Source: Streptomyces malachitofuscus (GTDB taxonomy: Bacteria > Actinomycetota > Actinomycetes > Streptomycetales > Streptomycetaceae). Taken from it: a DNA stretch of 64,000 nt. The translations under genes were made by a program, and so were the position numbers. Shown piece by piece: positions 25,030 through 32,185 of the stretch (its first letter is position 1; each line of letters starts with the position of its first letter). A model generated the notes under the pieces. It saw nothing but the letters and a program-made list of their open reading frames with translations. It made no database searches and had not been told where the DNA came from. The stretch is from assembly GCF_014650055.1 (NCBI RefSeq), contig NZ_BMUF01000008.1:124001-188000 (forward strand), given 5' to 3'.

Positions 25030-26997
25030 GTGGCTGACGTACCTGCCGATCTTGCCGCAGTGTGGCCACGCGTACTGGAACAGCTACTCGGCGAGGGCCG
25101 CGGGCAAGGAGTCGAGGGCAAGGACGAGCACTGGATCCGGCGCTGCCAGCCGCTGGCCCTGGTCGCCGACACCGCACTGCTCGCCGTACCGAACGAGTTC
25201 GCCAAGGGTGTCCTCGAGGGCCGGCTGGCCCCCATCGTCAGTGAGACCCTGACCCGCGAGTGCGGCCGCCCCATCCGGATCGCGATCACCGTCGACGAGA
25301 CCGCCGGCGAGCCTCCGGCCCCGCCGGCGCCCCGTCCACAGCCGCGGTACGAGGAGCCGGAGCTCCCCGCCGTCCGCCAGGAACGCCCCGACCGCTCCTC
25401 CGATCATCGCGAGAGGCCGGACCGCCAGGACCGCGAGTCGTACGAGGGGTACGAGGGATACGGCCGGCGCCGGGGCGACCAGCAGCCCGGCCCGTCCGGT
25501 GACCAGCTCCCCACCGCACGCCCCGCCTACCCCTCGGAGTACCAGCGCCCGGAGCCCGGGTCGTGGCCGCGGCCGGCGCAGGAGGAGTACGGCTGGCAGC
25601 AGCAGCGCCTCGGCTTCCCCGACCGGGACCCGTACGCCTCGCCGCCGCAGGACGCCTACGGCTCGCAGGACACTTACGGCAGCCAGGACGCGTACGGCTC
25701 ACAGGACGGCTACGGCGGCTCGCCCGGGCAGGACTACCGCCCGCAGCCGATGGAGCGGCCGTCCTACGACCAGCAGCGCTCCGACTACGACGCGGGGCGC
25801 GGCGACTACGACCAGCGCGACGCCCGGCGCCGCGACCTGCCCGAACCGCCCGCGGGCTCGGGCCATGTCCACCGCGGCGGCCCCGTGGGCCCGAACCTGC
25901 CCACCACCGGGGCGCCCGGGCCTCTCGCGGCGCAGCCGGCCCCGGCACCCGGTCCCGGTGAGCCGACCGCCCGGCTGAACCCGAAGTACCTGTTCGACAC
26001 GTTCGTCATCGGCGCCTCCAACCGTTTCGCGCACGCTGCCGCGGTCGCCGTCGCGGAGGCACCGGCGAAGGCGTACAACCCCCTGTTCATCTACGGGGAG
26101 TCGGGGCTCGGCAAGACGCATCTGCTGCACGCGATCGGACACTACGCGCGGAGCCTCTACCCGGGCACGCGCGTGCGGTACGTGAGCTCGGAGGAGTTCA
26201 CCAACGAGTTCATCAACTCCATCCGTGACGGCAAGGGCGACAGTTTCCGCAAGCGCTACCGCGAGATGGACATCCTGCTCGTCGACGACATCCAGTTCCT
26301 GGCGGACAAGGAGTCGACGCAGGAGGAGTTCTTCCACACCTTCAACACGCTCCACAACGCCAACAAGCAGATCGTGCTGTCCAGCGACCGGCCGCCCAAG
26401 CAGCTGGTCACCCTGGAGGACCGGCTGCGGAACCGTTTCGAGTGGGGCCTGATCACGGACGTCCAGCCGCCGGAGCTCGAGACGCGCATCGCGATCCTGC
26501 GCAAGAAGGCGGTCCAGGAGCAGCTCAACGCCCCTCCGGAGGTGCTGGAGTTCATCGCCTCCCGGATCTCGCGCAACATCCGTGAGCTCGAGGGTGCGCT
26601 GATCCGGGTGACGGCGTTCGCCTCGCTCAACCGGCAGCCGGTGGACCTGGGGCTGACGGAGATCGTGCTGAAGGACCTGATGCCCGGGGGCGACGACTCC
26701 GCTCCGGAGATCACCTCCACCGCCATCATGGGCGCGACCGCCGACTACTTCGGGCTGACGGTCGAGGACCTGTGCGGAACCTCGCGCGGGCGCGCACTGG
26801 TGACGGCCCGGCAGATCGCGATGTACCTGTGCCGGGAGCTGACCGATCTCTCGCTGCCGAAGATCGGCGCGCTGTTCGGGGGACGCGACCACACGACGGT
26901 GATGCACGCCGACCGGAAGATCCGCAATCTGATGGCCGAGCGGCGCTCCATCTACAACCAGGTCACGGAGCTCACCAACCGCATCAAGGCCGGCTGA
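25030..26997 (+). CDS. dnaA: Chromosomal replication initiator DnaA
   Basis: AAA+ ATPase that binds DnaA boxes and melts oriC. The 655-residue protein starts at GTG 25030 (VADVPADLAAVWPRVLEQLL), where domain I begins. Domain II (about residues 95-315) is very long, Pro/Gln/Tyr/Gly/Arg/Asp-rich, with AYGSQD-type repeats near 217-240. Domain III has Walker A GESGLGKTH (Lys362), Walker B LLVDDIQFL (Asp419, Asp420) and an arginine-finger region. Domain IV ends with the box-reading signature GRDHTTVMHADRKI (618-631). A terminator follows. Confidence 0.98.
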   Translation: MADVPADLAAVWPRVLEQLLGEGRGQGVEGKDEHWIRRCQPLALVADTALLAVPNEFAKGVLEGRLAPIVSETLTRECGRPIRIAITVDETAGEPPAPPAPRPQPRYEEPELPAVRQERPDRSSDHRERPDRQDRESYEGYEGYGRRRGDQQPGPSGDQLPTARPAYPSEYQRPEPGSWPRPAQEEYGWQQQRLGFPDRDPYASPPQDAYGSQDTYGSQDAYGSQDGYGGSPGQDYRPQPMERPSYDQQRSDYDAGRGDYDQRDARRRDLPEPPAGSGHVHRGGPVGPNLPTTGAPGPLAAQPAPAPGPGEPTARLNPKYLFDTFVIGASNRFAHAAAVAVAEAPAKAYNPLFIYGESGLGKTHLLHAIGHYARSLYPGTRVRYVSSEEFTNEFINSIRDGKGDSFRKRYREMDILLVDDIQFLADKESTQEEFFHTFNTLHNANKQIVLSSDRPPKQLVTLEDRLRNRFEWGLITDVQPPELETRIAILRKKAVQEQLNAPPEVLEFIASRISRNIRELEGALIRVTAFASLNRQPVDLGLTEIVLKDLMPGGDDSAPEITSTAIMGATADYFGLTVEDLCGTSRGRALVTARQIAMYLCRELTDLSLPKIGALFGGRDHTTVMHADRKIRNLMAERRSIYNQVTELTNRIKAG

Positions 26998-27016
26998 CGG
27001 CCCGCAGGACGGACGA

Positions 27017-27046
27017 GGGCGCCTCCGGAGGGATCCGGAGGCGCCC
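27017..27046 (+). terminator. dnaA terminator
   Basis: A perfect 13-bp stem (27017-27029 with 27034-27046) has a GGGA loop, then TTCTTCG. It lies 20 bp after the dnaA stop and marks the left edge of oriC. Confidence 0.85.
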
Positions 27047-27526
27047 TTCTTCGTGCACCGGGCGCCGGGCGCTGTTCGATTCCGGAGCCGGGTTACGGCC
27101 GCCCTCCACAGATTCGGTGACTTTTTCCCGTCCACATCCTGGGGACCGGAAAGTTGTCCCGATCTTGTCCACAGCAGGGGCTGCGGAGAAGCCATCAGCC
27201 CAGGTCAACCGCCTGTGGATTCGTGGACGAACGATCTCCACAGACTGTGGACGAAGCCGTGATCCACAACCTGTGCATCAAGTTGTCCACGGACAACCCA
27301 CAGGCTGAGGCCGGTTGTCCCCAGTGATCCGCCGCTTCTCCACATGACTGTCCACTGTTCGGCAACGCGACGCGCCCTCTCACCGGGGCGAGTGAAAGGC
27401 GTCACATCAAGCTGCCGCAGGGGGCTGTGGGAAAGGCCCGCGAACCTGGGGACGGAGCTGGGGAGAACTGGCCCCCGCCTGTGCACGGTGTGTGCAGAAC
27501 TTTCTGTTCTCCACAGATACGCCCGG

Positions 27527-27562
27527 TTGTCCACGGGCCCCGCCCACAGGGCCCGTGGACAA
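27527..27562. repeat. 14-bp perfect inverted repeat in oriC carrying two DnaA boxes
   Basis: Left arm TTGTCCACGGGCCC (27527-27540), right arm GGGCCCGTGGACAA (27549-27562), 8-bp loop CGCCCACA. Each arm begins with a one-mismatch DnaA box, so the boxes converge. An A6 run follows (27561-27566). It could extrude as a cruciform or fold as a hairpin once single-stranded. Confidence 0.85.
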
Positions 27563-27591
27563 AAAACCCGGTCTGAGCTGGGAAAACAGGG

Positions 27592-27622
27592 TTATCCACG
27601 GTATCCACAGGCCCTACTACTA
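27592..27622 (+). other. Candidate basal unwinding element: tandem DnaA boxes plus DnaA-trio
   Basis: Two abutting DnaA boxes in the same direction (TTATCCACG 27592-27600, GTATCCACA 27601-27609), a GGCC spacer, then CTACTACTA (27614-27622). The complementary strand reads 3'-GATGATGAT-5', the DnaA-trio motif on which DnaA assembles to melt origins. The layout box-box-GC-trio matches the B. subtilis unwinding module. Confidence 0.7.
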
Positions 27623-27853
27623 CTCCCAACTAGAGAGAGCGAGGAATTCGTTTCGAAGGGGGTCCTGTGCACAACTCGCTGTCTCGGCCCCGACTGCCAC
27701 TCGTCACGACTTGACCCCGAGGGGCACCTACTGTCAGTGCGGTGCGTCAGACTGGTCCCCGGTGTCCTTCCCCTCACAGGGGCCGACGACACCGAGTCAG
27801 ACGACGAAGCCAGGCAGGGCGAGAAGCGCCGGCAACAGCAGGAGGCGGCAACA

Positions 27854-28984
27854 GTGAAGATCCGGGTGGAACGCGACGTACTCGCGGAGGCAGTGGCCTG
27901 GGCGGCGCGCAGCCTCCCGGCCCGTCCGCCGGCCCCTGTCCTCGCCGGCCTGCTGCTGAAGGCCGAGAACGGCCAGCTGAGCCTGTCGAGCTTCGACTAC
28001 GAGGTCTCCGCGCGGGTGTCGGTGGATGCGGAGGTCGAGGAGGAGGGCACGGTCCTGGTCTCCGGCCGGCTGCTGGCCGACATCTCCAGGGCCCTCCCCA
28101 ACCGGCCGGTGGAGATTTCCACAGACGGTGTACGGGCGACGGTGGTGTGCGGCTCCTCGCGGTTCACCCTCCACACACTGCCTGTGGAGGAGTACCCGGC
28201 CCTGCCGCAGATGCCGAACGCGACGGGCACGGTCCCGGGCGAGGTCTTCGCCTCCGCCGTCCAGCAGGTCGCCATCGCGGCCGGCCGTGACGACACGCTG
28301 CCCGTCCTCACGGGTGTGCGCATCGAGATCGAGGGCGACACCGTCACGCTCGCCTCCACCGACCGCTACCGCTTCGCGGTCCGCGAGTTCCTGTGGAAGC
28401 CGGAGAACCCGGAGGTCTCCGCGGTCGCCCTGGTGCCCGCCAAGACGCTCCAGGACACCGCCAAGGCGCTGACCAGCGGTGACCAGGTCATCCTGGCGCT
28501 GTCCGGCTCGGGTGCGGGCGAGGGCCTGATCGGCTTCGAGGGTGCCGGCCGCCGTACCACCACGCGGCTGCTGGAGGGCGACCTGCCGAAGTACCGCACG
28601 CTGTTCCCGACCGAGTTCAACAGCGTCGCCGTGATCGAGACCGCCCCCTTCGTGGAGGCCGTCAAGCGCGTGGCCCTGGTCGCCGAGCGCAACACCCCTG
28701 TACGGCTGAGCTTCGAGCAGGGCGTGCTCATCCTGGAGGCCGGTTCCAGCGACGACGCACAGGCTGTGGAAAGGGTCGACGCCCAGCTGGAGGGCGATGA
28801 CATCTCGATCGCCTTCAACCCCACGTTCCTGCTGGACGGCCTGAGCGCCATCGACTCCCCGGTGGCCCAGCTGTCGTTCACCACGTCCACCAAGCCCGCG
28901 CTGCTCAGCGGCCGCCCGGCAGTGGACGCGGAGGCGGACGAGGCCTACAAGTACCTGATCATGCCGGTCCGGCTCAGCGGCTGA
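27854..28984 (+). CDS. dnaN: DNA polymerase III sliding clamp (beta subunit)
   Basis: A ring-shaped processivity factor for replicative polymerase. The 376-residue protein begins at GTG 27854 (VKIRVERDVLAEAVAWAARSL) with AGGAGG upstream. Three repeated clamp domains are visible; motifs include LTGVRIEIEGDTVTLASTDRYRFAV and, at the C-terminus, YKYLIMPVRLSG. The frame stays open upstream across part of oriC, but that stretch is noncoding. gnd follows after 160 bp. Confidence 0.97.
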   Translation: MKIRVERDVLAEAVAWAARSLPARPPAPVLAGLLLKAENGQLSLSSFDYEVSARVSVDAEVEEEGTVLVSGRLLADISRALPNRPVEISTDGVRATVVCGSSRFTLHTLPVEEYPALPQMPNATGTVPGEVFASAVQQVAIAAGRDDTLPVLTGVRIEIEGDTVTLASTDRYRFAVREFLWKPENPEVSAVALVPAKTLQDTAKALTSGDQVILALSGSGAGEGLIGFEGAGRRTTTRLLEGDLPKYRTLFPTEFNSVAVIETAPFVEAVKRVALVAERNTPVRLSFEQGVLILEAGSSDDAQAVERVDAQLEGDDISIAFNPTFLLDGLSAIDSPVAQLSFTTSTKPALLSGRPAVDAEADEAYKYLIMPVRLSG

Positions 28985-29144
28985 GGTCCTCGGCCGCCGA
29001 TCATCTGCGCGCGGAAAGCCGCAGGTGAGAGGCGATGCGTGTGAGCGCGTATGCCCACAGATGTGCGCGAGCGTCCGGGTTTAGGCTCGGACGCCGGCAC
29101 GTACGTGCCGTCACGCCACGTCGCATACCTAAGGAACACAACTG

Positions 29145-30020
29145 ATGGAGCTCGGTCTCGTCGGCCTCGGCAAGATGGGCGGCAACATGCGCGAGCGGAT
29201 CCGCCGCGCAGGCCACACCGTCCACGGATACGACCGCAACCCGGACCTCGCCGATGTGCACAGCCTGCGGGAGCTTGTGGACAAGCTCAGCGGCCCGCGT
29301 GTGGTGTGGGTGATGGTCCCGGCCGGTGGGCCGACCCAGTCCACGATCGACGAGCTCGCCGGGCTCCTCGAGCCGGGCGACGTCGTCGTCGACGGCGGCA
29401 ACTCCCGCTGGACGGACGACGAGAAGCACGCCGAGGAGCTGGCGGCCAAGGGCATCGGCTTCGTCGACTGCGGCGTCTCCGGCGGCGTCTGGGGCCTGGA
29501 GAACGGCTACGCGCTGATGTACGGCGGCGACAAGGAGAACGTCGCCAAGGTCCAGCCGATATTCGACGCCCTCAAGCCGGCGGGCGACTTCGGTTCGGTG
29601 CACGCCGGCAAGGTCGGCGCGGGGCACTTCGCGAAGATGGTCCACAACGGCATCGAGTACGCCATGATGCAGGCCTACGCCGAGGGCTGGGAGCTGCTCG
29701 AGAAGGTCGACTCGGTGACCGACGTCAGGGAGGTGTTCCGCTCCTGGCAGGAGGGCACCGTCATCCGCTCCTGGCTGCTGGACCTCGCGGTCGACGCCCT
29801 CGACGAGGACGAGCACCTGGACGGGCTCCGGGGTTATGCACAGGACTCCGGTGAGGGACGCTGGACTGTGGAGGCCGCGATCGACCACGCGGTCCCGCTG
29901 CCGGCGATCACGGCTTCGCTGTTCGCGCGGTTCGCCTCCCGTCAGGAGGACTCGCCGCAGATGAAGATGATCGCGGCGCTGCGCAACCAGTTCGGCGGCC
30001 ACGCGGTCGAGAAGAAGTAG
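29145..30020 (+). CDS. gnd: 6-phosphogluconate dehydrogenase (decarboxylating), short form
   Basis: Oxidative pentose phosphate pathway enzyme making ribulose 5-phosphate, CO2 and NAD(P)H. The 291-residue protein is the short form, about 180 residues less than the E. coli enzyme. It has the Rossmann motif LGLVGLGKMGGNMRERI (residues 3-19), VVVDGGNSRW, DCGVSGGVWGLENGYALMYGG, and the catalytic stretch GHFAKMVHNGIEYAMMQAYAEG. AAGGAAC serves as SD. It sits between dnaN and recF, a typical actinobacterial insertion. A perfect DnaA box TGTGGACAA lies inside it (29276-29284). Confidence 0.95.
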   Translation: MELGLVGLGKMGGNMRERIRRAGHTVHGYDRNPDLADVHSLRELVDKLSGPRVVWVMVPAGGPTQSTIDELAGLLEPGDVVVDGGNSRWTDDEKHAEELAAKGIGFVDCGVSGGVWGLENGYALMYGGDKENVAKVQPIFDALKPAGDFGSVHAGKVGAGHFAKMVHNGIEYAMMQAYAEGWELLEKVDSVTDVREVFRSWQEGTVIRSWLLDLAVDALDEDEHLDGLRGYAQDSGEGRWTVEAAIDHAVPLPAITASLFARFASRQEDSPQMKMIAALRNQFGGHAVEKK

Positions 30021-30091
30021 TCCACGAGCACGTAAGTATCCACAGGACCGCACGGCGGTCCACAACGCCGGGGGAGGTCGGCGAAACGACC

Positions 30092-31213
30092 ATGCACGTC
30101 ACGCATCTGTCGCTGGCCGACTTCCGCTCCTACCCCCGGGTCGAGGTCCCGCTCGACCCGGGGGTGACGGCCTTCGTCGGCCCCAACGGGCAGGGCAAGA
30201 CGAACCTCGTCGAGGCGATCGGCTACCTCGCCACCCTCGGCAGCCACCGGGTCTCCTCCGACGCGCCGCTGGTCCGCATGGGGGCCGACCGCGCGGTCAT
30301 CCGGGCCCAGGTCCGCCAGGGCGAGCGTCAGCAGCTGGTCGAGCTGGAGCTCAACCCGGGCCGCGCCAACCGCGCCCGCATCAACAGGTCCTCGCAGGTG
30401 AGGCCCCGGGACGTGCTGGGGATCGTACGGACCGTGCTGTTCGCGCCCGAGGACCTGTCCCTGGTCAAGGGCGATCCCGGTGAGCGGCGCCGCTTCCTGG
30501 ACGAGCTGATCACCGCGCGGGCGCCGCGCATGGCCGGTGTCCGCTCCGACTACGACCGCGTGCTCAAGCAGCGCAACACCCTGCTGAAGTCGGCCGCGCT
30601 GGCCCGCCGGCACGGGGGGCGCACCCTGGACCTGTCCACGCTCGACGTCTGGGACCAGCACCTCGCCCGTGCGGGCGCCGAGCTCCTGGCGCAGCGCCTG
30701 GACCTGATCGCCACGATGCAGCCGCTGGCCGACAAGGCATATGAGCAGCTGGCACCCGGCGGTGGACCGGTGGCGCTGGAGTACAGGCCGTCCGCGCCCG
30801 GCGAGGCCCATACGCGCGAGGACCTGTTCGAGCAGCTGATGTCCGCCCTCGCGGAGGCCCGCAAGCAGGAGATCGAGCGGGGCGTCACCCTGGTCGGCCC
30901 GCACCGGGACGACGTGCTCCTCAAGCTGGGCCAGTTGCCCGCCAAGGGGTACGCCTCGCACGGCGAGTCCTGGTCCTACGCGCTGGCGCTGCGCCTGGCC
31001 TCGTACGACCTGCTGCGCGCGGAGGGCAACGAGCCGGTGCTGGTCCTGGACGACGTCTTCGCCGAGCTGGACACCCGCCGGCGGGAGCGGCTGGCCGAGC
31101 TGGTCGCGCCCGGTGAACAGGTGCTGGTGACCGCCGCAGTCGACGACGACGTACCTCATGTGCTGGCGGGTACGCGGTTCGCCGTGGCCGAGGGGACGGT
31201 GGAGCGCGTATGA
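30092..31213 (+). CDS. recF: DNA replication and repair protein RecF
   Basis: SMC-like ATPase that loads RecA at single-strand gaps. The 373-residue protein has Walker A GPNGQGKTN (residues 30-38), the signature region near YASHGESWSYALALRLA, and Walker B EPVLVLDDVFAELD. Two one- or two-mismatch DnaA-like sequences lie in the 71-bp gap upstream, for example GTATCCACA (30037-30045). The stop overlaps the dciA start (ATGA). Confidence 0.97.
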   Translation: MHVTHLSLADFRSYPRVEVPLDPGVTAFVGPNGQGKTNLVEAIGYLATLGSHRVSSDAPLVRMGADRAVIRAQVRQGERQQLVELELNPGRANRARINRSSQVRPRDVLGIVRTVLFAPEDLSLVKGDPGERRRFLDELITARAPRMAGVRSDYDRVLKQRNTLLKSAALARRHGGRTLDLSTLDVWDQHLARAGAELLAQRLDLIATMQPLADKAYEQLAPGGGPVALEYRPSAPGEAHTREDLFEQLMSALAEARKQEIERGVTLVGPHRDDVLLKLGQLPAKGYASHGESWSYALALRLASYDLLRAEGNEPVLVLDDVFAELDTRRRERLAELVAPGEQVLVTAAVDDDVPHVLAGTRFAVAEGTVERV

Positions 31214-31752
31214 GCGAGCAGGAGCGACCCGCAGGCGGTGCCGGCAGTGCCCCCGAGCCCTCCGGTGTCGACCTGGCGCGCGTGGCGTTGCGCGCGGCCA
31301 GGGAGGCGGCACGCGCGCGGGGAGACGCGGCGCAGCAGAGGAAGCAGGCGCGGCGCGGCGGACTGCGCTCCGGCGCGCGCGCCGACCGGCGCGACCCGAT
31401 GGCGCTCGGCGCGGCGATCAACCGGCTGCTCACCGAACGCGGCTGGGAGGCCCCGGCCGCGGTGGGCGGGGTGATGGGGCGCTGGCCCGAGATCGTCGGC
31501 GAGGACGTGGCCAACCACTGCGAGCCGGAGCGCTACGACGAGGACGAGCGGGTGCTGGTCGTGCGCTGCGACTCCACGGCCTGGGCGACCAATCTGCGGC
31601 TGCTCGCGCCGACCCTCGTGGCGCGGTTGAACGAGGACCTGGGGCACGGCACGGTGCGACTGATCAAGGTCGTCGGCCCCACCGGTCCCGCCCGTCGCTT
31701 CGGGCCCCTGCGCGCCCCCGGAAGCACCGGACCCGGTGACACGTACGGGTGA
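31210..31752 (+). CDS. dciA: DciA-type replicative helicase loader/activator (DUF721)
   Basis: A 180-residue protein. The DciA (DUF721) domain occupies about residues 62-160: LGAAINRLLTERGWEAPAAVGGVMGRWPEIVGEDVANHC, then LVVRCDSTAWATNLRLLAPTLVARLNEDLG, a KH-like fold. The N-terminal 60 residues are charged and disordered. DciA is the ancestral partner of DnaB helicase in bacteria without DnaC/DnaI. The ATG overlaps the recF stop by 4 bp, so the two are translationally coupled. Confidence 0.9.
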   Translation: MSEQERPAGGAGSAPEPSGVDLARVALRAAREAARARGDAAQQRKQARRGGLRSGARADRRDPMALGAAINRLLTERGWEAPAAVGGVMGRWPEIVGEDVANHCEPERYDEDERVLVVRCDSTAWATNLRLLAPTLVARLNEDLGHGTVRLIKVVGPTGPARRFGPLRAPGSTGPGDTYG

Positions 31753-32185
31753 CCGGGCGGCCTTTTCGACCACTCACGTCACACGTGACTGACATCACAT
31801 CAGGGCTTCTCAACGGTGCGTTCGTACGGCCGGTACCCGTTTCGCCGTCCGGCCGCACACGGTTGCGAATCGCCACCTGACTCCTAAGTAGCAAAGGGTT
31901 GACGGCCGGAAGCGCTGAGTGCCGTCGTGGGGCTCCTGGAGCCCCCATCCGCATATCGGGAGTCGGACGAGACCGGTTGAGGGCGGCACATGCGGACTCA
32001 GGTGCCCGCAAACCCCCATCGATGTCAGCGCTACCGGTAGAATGGAAGACAATCCCGCCCCGATCGTGGGGACCGCCCGGGAAAAGCTGAGCAACGCTGA
32101 TCAAGGCTTACCAACGCAACATGCCGCAGCCGCTCCGGCAACCTGCCGACGAGCCCGGCTCGTGCTGTGCCAGAAAGGGCGCTTC
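31753..32185 (+). promoter_or_regulatory. gyrB leader and promoter region
   Basis: A 433-bp noncoding stretch before gyrB. A -10-like TAGAAT at 32038-32043 is the best promoter candidate, but no good -35 lies 16-18 bp upstream. Supercoiling control is expected for gyrase genes but not shown by sequence. A small inverted repeat TCACGT-CAC-ACGTGA lies near 31774-31788. The open frame upstream of the gyrB start (to 31919) shows no conserved sequence. Confidence 0.4.

Larger units (their letters stand above)
27047..27853. other. oriC: Chromosomal origin of replication, oriC
   Basis: An 807-bp noncoding region between dnaA and dnaN packed with DnaA boxes in both orientations. Exact box: TTGTCCACA 27165-27173. 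Near matches: 27246-27254 (reverse), 27260-27268, 27283-27291, 27315-27323, 27336-27344, 27507-27515, 27527-27535, 27554-27562 (reverse), 27592-27600, 27601-27609 and 27666-27674. TTGTCC-AC-GGACAA (27283-27296) is itself an inverted repeat. The right end, from 27600, is richer in A+T and carries the unwinding candidate. The dnaN SD (AGGAGG, 27840-27845) closes the region. Position and box density make the call secure. Confidence 0.96.

Noticed and set aside
27344..27853. Extension of dnaN across oriC
   Set aside because: Runs through the DnaA boxes; GTG 27854 has a perfect SD and starts the known clamp fold.
31774..31788. TCACGT-CAC-ACGTGA as another parS
   Set aside because: Shares only the ACGT core; lacks the GTTTCACGTGAAAC arms and centre, so it is not a parS.
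31919..32185. N-terminal extension of gyrB by 89 codons
   Set aside because: No conserved sequence; GyrB homologues start at the ADSGNPNEN segment.
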